Part shown: positions 1 to 19,119 of the stretch, piece after piece | Layout of the letters: the number at the start of each line of letters is the position of its first letter | Numbering within the stretch: the stretch's first letter is position 1 | Assembly: GCA_016715865.1 (NCBI GenBank) | Contig: JADJXM010000011.1 | Span: 139,717 to 203,716, forward strand | Source: Acidobacteriota bacterium | GTDB taxonomy: Bacteria > Acidobacteriota > Blastocatellia > RBC074 | Length of the DNA: 64,000 nt | Direction of reading: 5' to 3' | Program-made: the position numbers and the translations under genes | Notes under the pieces: model-generated | What the model saw: the letters and a program-made list of their open reading frames with translations, nothing else | What the model was told of the DNA's origin: nothing | Databases searched by the model: none

Positions 1-2266
<2,266 letters not shown>

Positions 2267-2340
2267 TATTTTTCAGAATTTCCCGGGGTAGCCGTGGATT
2301 TTGTCGACCTTGACGGTCAATATATAATCGGCATCTGAGC

Positions 2341-3129
2341 ATGTCAAACACACGAATGAATACAAACAGCATCACTTCAACTGAGGCCATGGTGGTTCTT
2401 GCGGTCGACACCACTACGCCACGCGTCAGTTTCGTCATCACCCGCCAGGATCGAATGCTGGCATTGATCTCCGGCGATTCGAGCGTCCATCATTCCAGAA
2501 CCTTTTTTGACAATCTGGCGCTGGCGCTGCGATTAGCTGGACTGGAGATCGATGAGATAGATCTCTTCGCGGCGGTAACCGGGCCCGGCAGTTTCACAGG
2601 GCTTCGTGTCGGGTTGTCCGCCGTGAAGGGATTGGCCGAGACTACGGGAAAACCCGCGATCGGTATCGGCAAGATGGATCTGGTGGCGCTCTCGGCAGGG
2701 ATCGCGGGCGAGATTCTGGTCTTGCTCGAAGCTGGTCGCTCGGAGATCTTCGCGGGGATTCGGCGCCTGAACACAGACGGTTCATTAATTCAGGTCGGCG
2801 ACGATCGCGTGGGTCTCCCAACCGAACTAATTCCCTCGATCATCGAAAGCCGGTCTCCTGACTTCGTCCTTGGTTCAGGTCTCGATCATTACATCGAAGA
2901 GATTGAAATGAGGGTTAAAGGATGCGGTCGTCAGGCACGTGTTGCGATCTCCATCGACAGGGACTTCAACGGAATCCAGCTTCTGATGAATGATCGCGAA
3001 CTCGGTGCTGTTATGGCGGCACATGCCCTGCGGCTACATCGTTCCGGCCAGGCATCACCGCTGAGCGCCTGTTATATTCGCCAGTCCGATGCGGAACTCA
3101 ATGCCAGACCGACCATAACCCATAAATAA
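2341..3129 (+). CDS. tsaB: tRNA threonylcarbamoyladenosine biosynthesis protein TsaB
   Basis: TsaB is the ASKHA-fold partner of TsaD in the TsaBDE complex, which puts the threonylcarbamoyl group on A37 of ANN-decoding tRNAs. The sequence shows the family opening VVLAVDTTTPRVS and the GPGSFTGLRVGLSAVKGLA signature. The furthest upstream ATG gives 262 residues, but the family normally starts a few residues before the VVLAVDTT strand, so ATG 2389 is a credible alternative start, leaving a product of 246 residues. One base separates its stop from rimI, the common tsaB-rimI arrangement. The C-terminal half is less conserved, as is usual in this protein. Confidence 0.92.
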   Translation: MSNTRMNTNSITSTEAMVVLAVDTTTPRVSFVITRQDRMLALISGDSSVHHSRTFFDNLALALRLAGLEIDEIDLFAAVTGPGSFTGLRVGLSAVKGLAETTGKPAIGIGKMDLVALSAGIAGEILVLLEAGRSEIFAGIRRLNTDGSLIQVGDDRVGLPTELIPSIIESRSPDFVLGSGLDHYIEEIEMRVKGCGRQARVAISIDRDFNGIQLLMNDRELGAVMAAHALRLHRSGQASPLSACYIRQSDAELNARPTITHK

Positions 3130-3130
3130 T

Positions 3131-3613
3131 ATGAGCGATTCGTTCTCTATCGATTTTCCAATACCCGGCGATATCGATGCAATTGTACGACTCGAACATG
3201 AATGTTCATTAAGCTCGCGCGGAGCATCAGCTTACATGGCTGACCTTGATGATCCGCATGAGCTTCTGCTGGTCGCCCGAAACTTAAACCCGGCATCGAA
3301 TTCAGAACGACTCGTCGGGATTTTTTCCGCCAGACTGGTAATTGATGAGCTTCAGATAGATAACATCGCTGTGGCATCCGATTTCAGAAAGACAGGCATC
3401 GCTTCGATGTTGCTTGAAGAAGGCTTGAATCTAGCCTTAAAGTGCGGCGCTGCAAGGGCTTTTCTTGAGGTCAGGACCTCGAATATTCCAGCCCTCAGAC
3501 TTTATTTAAAAGCAGGTTTCGAGCAGATCGGAACGCGTAAATCCTACTACAACAATCCGGATGAAGACGCGCTTGTTCTGTCATTAAATATGGTTGAAAT
3601 TCGACTATTATAA
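3131..3613 (+). CDS. rimI: Ribosomal protein S18-alanine N-acetyltransferase, GNAT family
   Basis: This is a GNAT acetyltransferase of 160 residues. The acetyl-CoA pyrophosphate-binding loop is visible as FRKTGIA (about residue 85) after the strand LQIDNIAVASDF. The RimI-typical C-terminal block EVRTSNIPALRLYLKAGF followed by RKSYYNNP and a final DALVLSL strand is present. RimI acetylates the N-terminal alanine of ribosomal protein S18. Its position immediately after tsaB supports the RimI assignment over a generic GNAT enzyme. The stop is followed by about 280 bp without a gene, which carries the next gene's promoter. Confidence 0.87.
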   Translation: MSDSFSIDFPIPGDIDAIVRLEHECSLSSRGASAYMADLDDPHELLLVARNLNPASNSERLVGIFSARLVIDELQIDNIAVASDFRKTGIASMLLEEGLNLALKCGAARAFLEVRTSNIPALRLYLKAGFEQIGTRKSYYNNPDEDALVLSLNMVEIRLL

Positions 3614-3788
3614 CTGTTCGCGGAGCGCGAATTGCAAAGCCATTTCGGGCCTCGATCGGGCATTGTAAGTCTTTTAATTAGAATAAGATGAATGATCAGC
3701 TGGAAACCATGCCGATCCCCGCCTCAGGTCCCTTCAATCTGATCGCATGTACATAATACGCAAATATAAAAATGACCATATTTGGTGC

Positions 3789-3817
3789 TTGAAAGCCCAT
3801 TTTCTTTGTATTACTAT
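3789..3817 (+). promoter_or_regulatory. Sigma-70-type promoter of the DUF465 gene
   Basis: TTGAAA (3789-3794) and TACTAT (3812-3817) are separated by exactly 17 bp, about 75 bp upstream of the DUF465 start codon. It lies in an otherwise empty, AT-rich interval after rimI. The match is by eye; no transcript evidence is available. Confidence 0.5.
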
Positions 3818-3853
3818 GCAAGGCAGTAATTGATAAGAATTCGACAACAACTA

Positions 3854-4135
<282 letters not shown>

Positions 4136-4170
4136 GGCCGTTTTGGTCTGGAACAAATTAACAATTTTTC

Positions 4171-4207
4171 AAGAAAACGGGGACACGGTATGTGTTCCCG
4201 TTTTCTT
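4171..4207 (+). terminator. Rho-independent-type hairpin after the DUF465 gene
   Basis: A 16-bp stem (4171-4186 with 4192-4207, one G-T wobble) closes a 5-base loop, with a T-rich 3' arm. It follows the DUF465 stop. The longest reading frame of the downstream psd gene would start inside this stem, which argues that psd uses a later start. Confidence 0.7.
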
Positions 4208-4272
4208 TAGTGCATAATGACTCTTTAAAGCTTCCAACGATCCGAAAGCCTAATGAAGGGAATAATTCAACG

Positions 4273-4892
<620 letters not shown>

Positions 4893-4896
<4 letters not shown>

Positions 4897-5777
4897 GCGA
4901 CGAAAAAGAAGAGATTGGAGCTAATCCCACTCGCAACGGAATTCGCAAGGGGATCTATATCGTACCCAGCGCATTCACGATCGGCAATATACTCTGCGGA
5001 TTTTATGCCGTGATCAATGCGGTCAAGGGATATCAGGCCCTGCCGGACATTCACCTGGCGACAGAACTGTTCGATAACGGGGCGCGCGCCATCGGATATG
5101 CGGTTCTGCTCGACAATCTGGACGGTCGAGTCGCCCGGATGACCAAGACGACGAGTGAATTCGGCGTCGAACTCGACAGCATCGCCGACGTTTTGAGCTT
5201 CGGCATCGCACCGGCCGTCCTGGCATACACCTGGGGATACGGATCGACCCCCGGTCTCGATCGACTGGGGTGGGCGGCTTCATTCTTCTTCCTGATCTGC
5301 GGGGCTCTAAGGCTGGCTCGTTTCAATGTCATGGCCCGCTCCCCACGCTTCTCACATGGCGAAGCGACGCCTAAACTGGATAAACGATACTTTGTCGGCC
5401 TGCCCATTCCCGCAGCCGCAGGAATGCTCGCCGCCCTGATCCATTTCATTCCGCAGCCGATTCCGACTTATGTCGCCGAAAATGCATACAACATGAGCCT
5501 GGCCATTCTCATCGGGATGGTGTTTCTGGCTCTGCTCATGGTCAGCACCATCCGTTACACCAGTTTCAAGGAGTTCGGCCTGCGCAGCAACAAGCCGTTC
5601 ATTATTATCCCGATGCTCTCGCTGCTTCTCGCAGGCATCTGGTTCTATTCGCAATGGGTGCTGCTGCTGCTCGCTTCTGCGTATGTGCTTCACGGTCCGC
5701 TCATTAAATTGCTGAGCCTTCTCGGTCGCGGCCGCATAAGAACAGTGAAGAGTGAAGAGAGAAGCAGTGATGAGTGA
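4893..5777 (+). CDS. pssA: CDP-diacylglycerol--serine O-phosphatidyltransferase
   Basis: PssA makes phosphatidylserine from CDP-diacylglycerol and serine, the substrate for the Psd encoded just upstream. The CDP-alcohol phosphotransferase signature is complete in the first third: DNLDGRVAR, eight residues, G, then ELDSIAD. Several hydrophobic helices follow, as expected for this integral membrane enzyme. The ATG overlaps the psd stop (ATGA). The last residues (ERSSDE) and the TGA stop are encoded inside the left arm of a heptamer palindrome, so the repeat appears to have been inserted into, or to have replaced, the original gene end. Confidence 0.92.
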
Positions 5778-5920
5778 AGTGACAGTGATGAGTGACGAGT
5801 GATGAGTGACAAGAATTCATTTAACGGCCTATGTCTTTTGATCAAGATCAGTTAAAAAAAATTCTTGTCACTCATCACTCATCACTCATCACTCGTCACT
5901 GTTTCACTCATCACTGCTTC
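5761..5920. repeat. Large heptamer palindrome (GTGATGA units)
   Basis: Two inverted arms, about 5761-5817 and 5860-5920, are made of tandem GTGATGA/GTGACGA-like 7-mers and flank a short AT-rich spacer. The left arm supplies the pssA stop codon. The right arm ends just before the guaA ribosome-binding site and has no stop codon in the guaA frame, creating a false N-terminal extension there. It could act as a terminator or attenuator between the two genes. Confidence 0.85.
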
Positions 5921-5938
5921 AATTCAAAGGAGAGCGCA

Positions 5939-7480
<1,542 letters not shown>

Positions 7481-7618
7481 ACATTTGTGCGCGCGATGCT
7501 TAGCGCGTTTAAATTCATTGCTTAATTTGTTGATAAAAGCTTAAAGCCTGCGGCCCCGGTTTAAGCATTGAATTTAAGCTTGCATGCTTAAGCATACGAC
7601 TAAGGTAATCGTTTACAT

Positions 7619-8635
<1,017 letters not shown>

Positions 8636-11160
8636 ACGACTGACGCATGAGATCGAAACGATCAAGCGCATGGGATACACGGGCTATTTTCTGATCGTCT
8701 GGGACTTCATACGATATGCGAGGGACAAGGGGATTCCTGTCGGACCAGGGAGAGGATCGGCCGCAGGCAGCCTCGTCGCGTACTGCATGAAGATCACAGA
8801 CATCGATCCCCTGCAATACGACCTGCTCTTCGAGAGGTTTCTCAATCCGGAGAGGGTCTCGATGCCCGATATCGACGTCGATTTCTGCGTTCGCGGACGA
8901 TCGGATGTGATCAATTACGTGAGCGATCTTTACGGCAGGCAGAACGTCGCCCAGATCATCACCTTCGGCACCATGGCCTCTAAGGCCGTTATCAAAGACG
9001 TCGGTCGCGCCCTCGAAATGCCCTATTCCGAGGTTGAAAAGGTCGCCAAGATGATTCCGCCTCCCGTCCGCGGCCGCAACGTCTCGATCGAGGACGCAAT
9101 CAAGCAGAATCCCGATCTGGAAAATCTTATCGAGACCAATGAGCAGGTCTCGGAGCTGATCGAAATTGGGCGCAAACTGGAAGGCTGCGCACGCCATACA
9201 TCAGTCCACGCGGCCGGCGTCGTCATCTCGCCCAAACCAATTTATGAACTTGTCCCGGTATGCAAAAGTCAGAACGACGAACTGACGACTCAGTTTGTCA
9301 TGGCTGACCTGGAAAAGACCGGCATGCTCAAGATGGATTTTCTGGCCCTCACTACGCTGACCATCATCGAGGATTGCCTTCGTTCAATCGAGCGCGAACA
9401 GGGAATGCGCCCCGATCTGGCCAATATCCCTCTCGATGACCAAAAGGCTCTCAAGCTCTTTTCCGATGGCCTGCTCAATGCCGTCTTTCAGTTCGAGAGT
9501 TCAGGGATGGTCGAGATCTGTCGCAAACTCAAACCCGAAGGGCTGGAAGACCTCTCCGCACTCAACGCCCTTTATCGCCCCGGCCCGCTCGATGGAGGCA
9601 TGGTAGATGACTACATCGACCGCAGGCACGGCCGCAAAAAAGTTCAATACATCGTTCCGCAGATGAAAGAGATTCTTGAGAACACATACGGAATCCTCGT
9701 CTACCAGGAACAGATCATGCAGCTGGCTCAGGTGCTGGCCGGCTACTCGCTGGGCGAGGCCGACCTCATGCGACGAGCCATGGGTAAGAAAAAGAAGGAG
9801 GAGATGGCGCTGCACGAAGAGAAGTTCGTCAAGGGCGCCGTCGAGCGCGGCATCGGGCAGGGTAAGGCTGAGCGCATATTCCATCTCATGGCACAGTTCG
9901 CCGATTACGGGTTCAACCGTTCGCACTCCTTCGCCTATGCCTACCTCGCATATCAGACAGCCTGGCTCAAAGCCCACTTTCCGGACCATTTCTATGCCGC
10001 AGTTCTCTCGAACGAAATCACCAATACAGAGAAGGTCGCACGCTATGTGAGCGAAATGAAACTCTTCGGGATAGAGCTGCTGCCACCGGATGTCAACTCA
10101 AGCCAGGAGGGCTTCACTCCCGTCGGAGGGGCCATTCGCTTCGGCCTGGCTGCCATAAAAGGGATCGGATCGTCTGCGGTCCAGCTGATTTTAAACGCTC
10201 GTGAGGAGGGGGGCGCGTTCCGCTCGATCTTCGATTTCGCGGAGCGTGTCGATCAGCGAGCCGTCAACAGAAGAGTCCTCGAGTCGCTGGTTAAAGCCGG
10301 CGCTTTTGACACGCAGAGCCCGAATCGCGCCGCTCTGCTGGCCGTCCTTGACAGGGCAATAGAGGCAGGCGCCAAGGCTCAGCAAGACAGAATCTCGGGC
10401 CAGGGCGGGCTCTTCGCGGCCTTCGACGAATCTTCAGCCGACGGTTCGGATGGCGACCTGCTGCCGGATATCCCTCAATGGAGTCGCAAGGAATTGCTTG
10501 CGACAGAGAAAGAGGTCCTGGGATTCTATGTCAGCGGCCACCCGCTGGAGGAGTACACCGATTCCATACGAGGCCTCGCCAAATGCGACAGCGGGACGAT
10601 CGCTGAAGGCGTTCACGGCGACCAGACGGTCATGGGTGGCCTGATCATCGATCTGGCTGTTCGCACGACCAAAAAAGGCGACCGCTTCGCACTGTTCAGG
10701 CTGGAGGACCAGTTCGGTTCGGTCAAGATCGTCTGCTGGCCGGAACAGTACAACAGGTTCAAGGGCCTTCTGCAGCCGGACATAGCGGTGCTTGTCAAGG
10801 GGCGGCTGGAAGTCTCGGACGACGGGTCCGCAACCATCATCGCAGGTGAGATCCAGCAGCTGGAAAAGGCCCGTGCAAAGGCCGCCAGGGCGATCATTCT
10901 CAAAATGGCCGAGGATGCGGTTACCCCCGCCAGCATCGCCGCCTTCAACGAGATCGCGGCGTCTCATCCGGGCAATACCGCAATCTTTTTCGATCTCAAA
11001 CTAAATCAGGGGCTGGAGGTCAGACTCATGCCTCACCAGTACACACGCCTCGATGTTTCGACAGAGATCATCGAGGCTATCGAGAAGATCTCTAGTAAAT
11101 GGAAGATTGAGCTGGTTGTAGGAGATTAGTCTTCTGCATCCGGCAGCCGAAGGTGAAAAA

Positions 11161-11988
11161 ATGGAAATTGTCGATAAGGTGGTCCAGGATGAGCCGATGG
11201 CCAGGGTGCAACTGGCCAGACACGACAAGCGGCCCTATGCGCTCGATTTTATAGAGCGTATCTTTACGGATTTTCATGAGCTTCACGGTGACCGCAAGTT
11301 CATGGACGATGCCGCCATGGTCTGCGGCATGGCCAGATTTCACGGACAGCCCGTCGTCGTCATCTCGCACCAGAAAGGCCGCGATGTAAAGGAGCGCCAG
11401 GCGCGCAACTTCGGCATGCCCAAACCCGACGGCTACCGCAAGGCCCTGCGCATCATGCAACTCGCTGATAAGTTCAACCGGCCGGTCTTCACGCTAATCG
11501 ATACACCAGGCGCCTATCCCGGAATCGACGCTGAGGAGCGCGGGCAGGCCGAAGCGATCGCAGTAAACCTGCGCGAGATGTCGCGACTCAAAGTGCCGGT
11601 CATCGTCACCATCACCGGTGAGGGCGGCTCAGGCGGCGCGCTTGCGATAGGAGTCGGCGACAGCATCAACATCCTCGAGAACGGCGTCTACTCCGTCATC
11701 ACCCCCGAAGGCTGCGCCGCAATTCTATGGAAGGACGCGGCCATGGCTTCTCGTGCAGCATCCAGTCTCAAACTGATCGCGACCGATCTGCTCAAGCTTG
11801 GTATCGTCGACGCCATCATCCCGGAGCCGGAAGGCGGCGCTCATGCCGACTGGGATGAAGCCGCGCGGCTGCTCGATCATGCGCTGCAGGAATCGCTCAA
11901 ACGATCGCAGTCGCATTCCGTCGAGGAGCGACTCGAGATGCGTTACCGCAAATTCAGGCTCATGGGCGCTGTCGATGGGAAGCTTTGA
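11161..11988 (+). CDS. accA: Acetyl-CoA carboxylase carboxyltransferase subunit alpha
   Basis: AccA with AccD transfers the carboxyl group from biotin-BCCP to acetyl-CoA, the committed step of fatty acid synthesis. The crotonase-like core is clear: GDRKFMDDAAMVCGMARF, then FTLIDTPGAYPGIDAEERGQ, then TGEGGSGGALAIGVGD and the family signature YSVITPEGCAAILWKD. At 275 residues it is shorter than typical AccA (about 319) because the N-terminal helical region is brief; the frame here opens at MEIVDKVVQDEPMARVQLAR, which already aligns with the start of the conserved domain. GAAGG upstream of the ATG is a plausible ribosome-binding site. It is convergent with ssb. Confidence 0.94.
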   Translation: MEIVDKVVQDEPMARVQLARHDKRPYALDFIERIFTDFHELHGDRKFMDDAAMVCGMARFHGQPVVVISHQKGRDVKERQARNFGMPKPDGYRKALRIMQLADKFNRPVFTLIDTPGAYPGIDAEERGQAEAIAVNLREMSRLKVPVIVTITGEGGSGGALAIGVGDSINILENGVYSVITPEGCAAILWKDAAMASRAASSLKLIATDLLKLGIVDAIIPEPEGGAHADWDEAARLLDHALQESLKRSQSHSVEERLEMRYRKFRLMGAVDGKL

Positions 11989-11989
11989 T

Positions 11990-12021
11990 CGTGACAATGT
12001 CGGCGCGCCGACATTGTCACG
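11990..12021. terminator. Perfect 32-bp palindrome between convergent accA and ssb
   Basis: The two 16-base halves (11990-12005 and 12006-12021) are exact reverse complements, centred on GGCGCGCC. It begins two bases after the accA stop and ends 12 bases before the ssb stop, so it is probably a shared bidirectional terminator. No long T tract is present, so termination efficiency is uncertain. Confidence 0.65.
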
Positions 12022-12033
12022 TAAATATAGCTT

Positions 12034-12459
12034 TCAGAAGGGGATCTCGTCATCACCGCCGCCGCCCTGTCCGCCGCGCTCTTCCACCGGACCCTCAAAG
12101 CCGCCGCCGCTCTGTCCGCCGCCATCACTCTTCGATCCGAGGAACTGAATGTCGTTTGCGGTCACCTCCAGCGTCTGCCTTCGATTGCCATCCCTGTCAG
12201 TATACTCATCCTGCCGCAGCCTGCCCTCGACATAAACCTGCTTGCCCTTGGTCAGGAACTGGTTGGCTACCTCCGCCAGTCGCCCCCATGCATTGACGCG
12301 AAACCACGTCGTGACATCCTGGGATTCACCGGATTTATCCTTGCGTTTCTCAGTCGTGGCGATGGAAAAATTGCAGACAGCTGTTCCCTGCGGTGTATAG
12401 CGCATCTCCGGATCGCGTCCCAGGTATCCCACGATGACGATTTTGTTGAATGATGCCAT
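12034..12459 (-). CDS. ssb: Single-stranded DNA-binding protein
   Basis: SSB coats single-stranded DNA in replication, recombination and repair. The OB fold opens with FNKIVIVGYLGRDPEMRYTPQG and continues with TTWFRVNAWGRLAEVANQFL and VYVEGRLRQDEYTDRDG. After a glycine-rich linker the protein ends in DDEIPF, the acidic tail that docks partner proteins such as RecQ, RecO and PriA. The length (141 residues) is typical. AGGAGGG lies just upstream of the ATG on the minus strand, fixing the start. It is the last gene before a heptamer palindrome and is convergent with accA. Confidence 0.96.
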   Translation of the reverse strand: MASFNKIVIVGYLGRDPEMRYTPQGTAVCNFSIATTEKRKDKSGESQDVTTWFRVNAWGRLAEVANQFLTKGKQVYVEGRLRQDEYTDRDGNRRQTLEVTANDIQFLGSKSDGGGQSGGGFEGPVEERGGQGGGGDDEIPF

Positions 12460-12478
12460 AAAGGCCCTCCTGAATGAT

Positions 12479-13424
<946 letters not shown>

Positions 13425-13488
13425 AACGCTCTGCCTTCCTTTTTCTTCCTTGTTCGTGGTAATAATCTCTTTGTTTCCCGATGCGAAT

Positions 13489-13520
<32 letters not shown>

Positions 13521-13630
13521 AAATTTACCATTTTCCCGGGGCGCGGGGAGCATCATCAGTGATCTTCTCCGGGCAATCGCTGCGGAGCGTTGAGATCGCC
13601 GGTATGCTGACTATTGAAGACGGGTGAATA

Positions 13631-15332
<1,702 letters not shown>

Positions 15333-15341
15333 AGAAGTAAG

Positions 15342-15534
<193 letters not shown>

Positions 15535-15563
15535 CATTGACCCTTCAATCTGGAATTCCGGGA

Positions 15564-16937
15564 ATGAGCAAGAAGTTTTATTTAGAGACATATGGATGTC
15601 AGATGAACGTCCATGACAGCGAAAAGGCCAATTTTTCGCTGTCGGGCAGCGGCTACGAGCAGACATCCGACCCGCTGGATGCTGATCTGATACTGCTCAA
15701 CACATGCATGGTCAGAGAAAAGGCAGCTCGTAAGGTCTATTCCCGCATCGCGGAATTGAAACATCAGAGGCGCGAGCTAAAGCGGGATTCAGCTGCCGTT
15801 TTTGGCGTCATGGGATGCGTCGCACAGGCAGAAGCAGAGAGGCTCTTTGAGCGCAGCAGTGATATTCGACTGGTCATGGGTACACAGGCCATCTCAAAGC
15901 TTCCGCAACTGATCGAGCAGCTCGATCAGGGCTTCCCGCGCGCCATTGATGTCCACCTGAGCAAGGACGCTGACTTCTATGAGATCAATGCCGATGTACG
16001 GCAGACGACGCACATCGCGTATATCACTATCACCGAAGGTTGCAACAAGTTCTGTTCATTCTGCATCGTACCCTACACTCGCGGACGCGAGCGAAGCAGA
16101 CCCGCCGAAAAGATCATCCAGGAGGCCAAATCGCTGGCTCTTCAAGGGTTTAAAGAGGTCCACCTGCTCGGACAGAATGTCAACAGCTACGGTCTGAGCG
16201 GTCGTTACCGCGGCAGTCTGCCGGGTGTGGGAGGAACTGCCCGGGGAACCGAAGAGTTGACAACCTTTGCGCATCTGCTCGAACGCCTGGCGGTCGAAAG
16301 CGGATTGCCCAGAATTAAATACACCACATCGCATCCCAGGGATTTCGATGAAGAGATTGTGCGTGTCATGGATTCCCACGATAACCTCTGTGAATGGGTG
16401 CATCTGCCTGCACAGTCTGGAAGTGACAGAGTACTGCGCGCCATGCGGCGCGGATATACTAGACGGGAATATATCGAAAAGATCGACTCAATCAAAAGAG
16501 CCAGGAAAGATCTTTCGATAACTGGTGATATAATCGTCGGGTTCCCGGGCGAAACCGATGACGATTTCAATCAGACACTGAGCATGGTCGCCGAAGTCGG
16601 ATATGACGGCCTGTATATATTCAAATATTCGCCGCGGCCGCATACACCGGCAGCCGCATATATTGATTCAGTCACGGAAGAGGTCAAGACCGAACGCTTC
16701 ATGAAACTGAATGAATTGCAGCACAGGATTCAAAAAGATCGTTATTCCAGGTATTTGGGGCGAAAAGTTGAGGTATTGGTTGAAGGCGTGAGCGCGCGCT
16801 CGTCGAGCGATGTTGTCGGACACACGCGCTGCAACAAGGTGATCAATTTTCCCGGCGCCGTCGATCTGGTCGGGAACCTCGCTGCTGTTAAGGTGACTGA
16901 GATCAAACCGAACAGTCTTTATGGCTCTCTGAGTTGA
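15564..16937 (+). CDS. miaB: tRNA-2-methylthio-N6-dimethylallyladenosine synthase MiaB
   Basis: MiaB is a radical SAM methylthiotransferase that converts i6A37 of tRNA to ms2i6A37. The N-terminal UPF0004 domain holds the three cluster cysteines in TYGCQMN, LNTCMV and VMGCVAQ. The radical SAM CxxxCxxC motif is CNKFCSFC, followed by VPYTRGRERSRP. A C-terminal TRAM domain begins near GRKVEVLVEG. The start ATG 15564 gives MSKKFYLETYGCQMN and 457 residues, as in homologues; upstream sequence in frame is only heptamer repeat. The region RYRGSLPGVGGTARGTEELT is a small insertion between the radical SAM motif and the rest of the barrel. It is followed by the bifunctional nuclease gene. Confidence 0.95.
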   Translation: MSKKFYLETYGCQMNVHDSEKANFSLSGSGYEQTSDPLDADLILLNTCMVREKAARKVYSRIAELKHQRRELKRDSAAVFGVMGCVAQAEAERLFERSSDIRLVMGTQAISKLPQLIEQLDQGFPRAIDVHLSKDADFYEINADVRQTTHIAYITITEGCNKFCSFCIVPYTRGRERSRPAEKIIQEAKSLALQGFKEVHLLGQNVNSYGLSGRYRGSLPGVGGTARGTEELTTFAHLLERLAVESGLPRIKYTTSHPRDFDEEIVRVMDSHDNLCEWVHLPAQSGSDRVLRAMRRGYTRREYIEKIDSIKRARKDLSITGDIIVGFPGETDDDFNQTLSMVAEVGYDGLYIFKYSPRPHTPAAAYIDSVTEEVKTERFMKLNELQHRIQKDRYSRYLGRKVEVLVEGVSARSSSDVVGHTRCNKVINFPGAVDLVGNLAAVKVTEIKPNSLYGSLS

Positions 16938-16953
16938 ACCAAAGGATGTAGAT

Positions 16954-17444
<491 letters not shown>

Positions 17445-17525
17445 AACCAAAGATTTAACTTATACTCGTTATCTCATCCATCATGTCAGGATCAGAGTTT
17501 GTCTGATTACCCCGAGGAGGTCTTT

Positions 17526-18293
17526 TTGCAGGGCATAAAAATCGCTATTGCCAATCAGAAAGGGGGCGTTGGAAAGACCACTACCGCCATTAATCTGGCC
17601 GCAGCTCTAGCCAGGAAGGGGAAACGTGTCCTGCTCACCGATCTCGATCCGCAAGCCAACAGCACCATCACTTTTCTGAACCAGGATGATATCGGCCCTT
17701 CCATCTATGACCTGCTCACTAATCCATCCGTTCAATTTGATCAGGTCGTCAGAAAAGCAAAACTGGACAACCTCGATATTCTTCCTTCCCGCATTAGTCT
17801 CGCTAAGCTCGAAGGCCAGCTCATCGGCGAACTCGACGCCCCTTTCAGACTGAAAGATAAAATCCAATCTGTCTCTTCCGATTACGATATCGTTATTATT
17901 GATACTCCTCCTACCCTGGGTCTGATAACGGTGAACGCATTAGTGGCTGCAACACATTTGATCATACCCATCCAGTCATCATATTTCGCATTGGAAGGAA
18001 CGGATGACTTACTGGACACAGTTGAGCGGATTAAAGCTCGTCCCAATCCGGAACTTGAAGTTTTGGGAGTGTTGGTTACGCTGCATGATCGACGGACGAC
18101 ATTATCCAGGGATATTTACGATCAGATACATCAGGTATTCGGTGAGAAGCTTTTTGAGACGACGATTTCGAAATCGGTCCGCCTGGAGGAGAGTCCGGCC
18201 TATCGGGAGGCGATTTTTACATTTGCGCCGACATCGAGCGGCGCAGTCGAATATGCAAGTCTATGTGATGAGGTAATACAGCGTGCCTATTAA
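17526..18293 (+). CDS. parA: Chromosome partitioning ATPase ParA (Soj)
   Basis: ParA-type ATPases bind DNA cooperatively as ATP dimers and move ParB-parS complexes. The deviant Walker A with signature lysine is NQKGGVGKTT. Walker A' is TDLDPQANST and Walker B is IVIIDTPPTLG. I chose TTG 17526 because GAGGAGG lies 5 bases upstream and the protein then begins MQGIKIAIANQKGG, like chromosomal Soj; the frame also opens at TTG 17499. At 255 residues, without an N-terminal DNA-binding domain, it belongs to the short chromosomal type. It overlaps parB by 11 bases. No parS-like 16-mer palindrome was seen in the window. Confidence 0.93.
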   Translation: MQGIKIAIANQKGGVGKTTTAINLAAALARKGKRVLLTDLDPQANSTITFLNQDDIGPSIYDLLTNPSVQFDQVVRKAKLDNLDILPSRISLAKLEGQLIGELDAPFRLKDKIQSVSSDYDIVIIDTPPTLGLITVNALVAATHLIIPIQSSYFALEGTDDLLDTVERIKARPNPELEVLGVLVTLHDRRTTLSRDIYDQIHQVFGEKLFETTISKSVRLEESPAYREAIFTFAPTSSGAVEYASLCDEVIQRAY

Positions 18294-19119
18294 ACGAGGG
18301 TTGCCATCGACCTTGAAGATGCGACATGACAGACATTATGTCGAGGAGCTTTCATCGCAGCATGGAGCGCCGATCGGGCGGATGATACCCGCCGACAGGC
18401 TCGAGCCGAATCCCCAGCAGCCGCGTGTGGAACTTGGCGACCTGGCGGAACTGATCGAATCGATAATCGAGAAGGGGGTTCTGGAGCCGCTGCTCGTGCG
18501 TCCATCGGAAGTTGGCGGCCGCTTTATGATCATCTCGGGTGAGCGACGGTTCCGCGCCGCGCTAGAAGCAGGGTTGTCTGAGTTGCCCTGCATAGAGATG
18601 GACGTGGACGACAGGGCTGTGGCGGAGATCGCTCTGATCGAAAACCTTCAGCGCAAGGATCTGACGCCTTTCGAAGAGGCCGACGGGCTGTTTTTGCTGG
18701 TGGATCGCTTTGGATACACGCATGAAGACATCTCGCAGAAGATCGGCAAAGCCCGCTCGTCGGTGACCGAGGCGCTTTCAATTGCCACACTTGACACGGA
18801 TATTCGCGCACTCTGCCGGGCTGCCGGTATCTCATCGAAATCGATGCTCCTCCAGATTGCTCGACTGCCGAATACAGAAGCGATGAAAGCTTTCATCGCT
18901 CGAATTGCGCGACAGGGAATGACACGTGACGAGGCACGCATGGCCCGAAGCGGCAAATCCTCCCGCCCGCAGCCATATGTTTATCGCTTCAGCGCTCCAA
19001 ACAGGGAGTTCTCTCTTCAACTGAAATTCCGTAAAACCCGGATTTCGGACGATGAGTTGATCGATGTGCTTGAAGGGATACTTGAAGAATTGAAAATGAA
19101 AGACAGAAATAAAAGTTGA
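18283..19119 (+). CDS. parB: Chromosome partitioning protein ParB (Spo0J)
   Basis: ParB is a CTP-dependent clamp that loads at parS. The N-terminal nuclease-like domain shows LEPNPQQPR, the C-motif region around LLVRPS and the GERRFRAALEAG box. IENLQRKDLTPFEEADG and the helix-turn-helix THEDISQKIGKARSSVTEALS follow. A C-terminal dimerisation segment ends at about residue 278. The GTG start overlaps parA. The final codons (NKS) and the TGA stop fall in the first AGTTGAA unit of a heptamer palindrome, so the extreme C-terminus is likely repeat-derived. Confidence 0.92.
   Translation: MPIKRGLPSTLKMRHDRHYVEELSSQHGAPIGRMIPADRLEPNPQQPRVELGDLAELIESIIEKGVLEPLLVRPSEVGGRFMIISGERRFRAALEAGLSELPCIEMDVDDRAVAEIALIENLQRKDLTPFEEADGLFLLVDRFGYTHEDISQKIGKARSSVTEALSIATLDTDIRALCRAAGISSKSMLLQIARLPNTEAMKAFIARIARQGMTRDEARMARSGKSSRPQPYVYRFSAPNREFSLQLKFRKTRISDDELIDVLEGILEELKMKDRNKS

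Noticed and set aside
5831..5938. N-terminal extension of GuaA
   Set aside because: The extra residues are translation of the GTGATGA palindrome. A strong ribosome-binding site and a homologue-like start are at GTG 5939.
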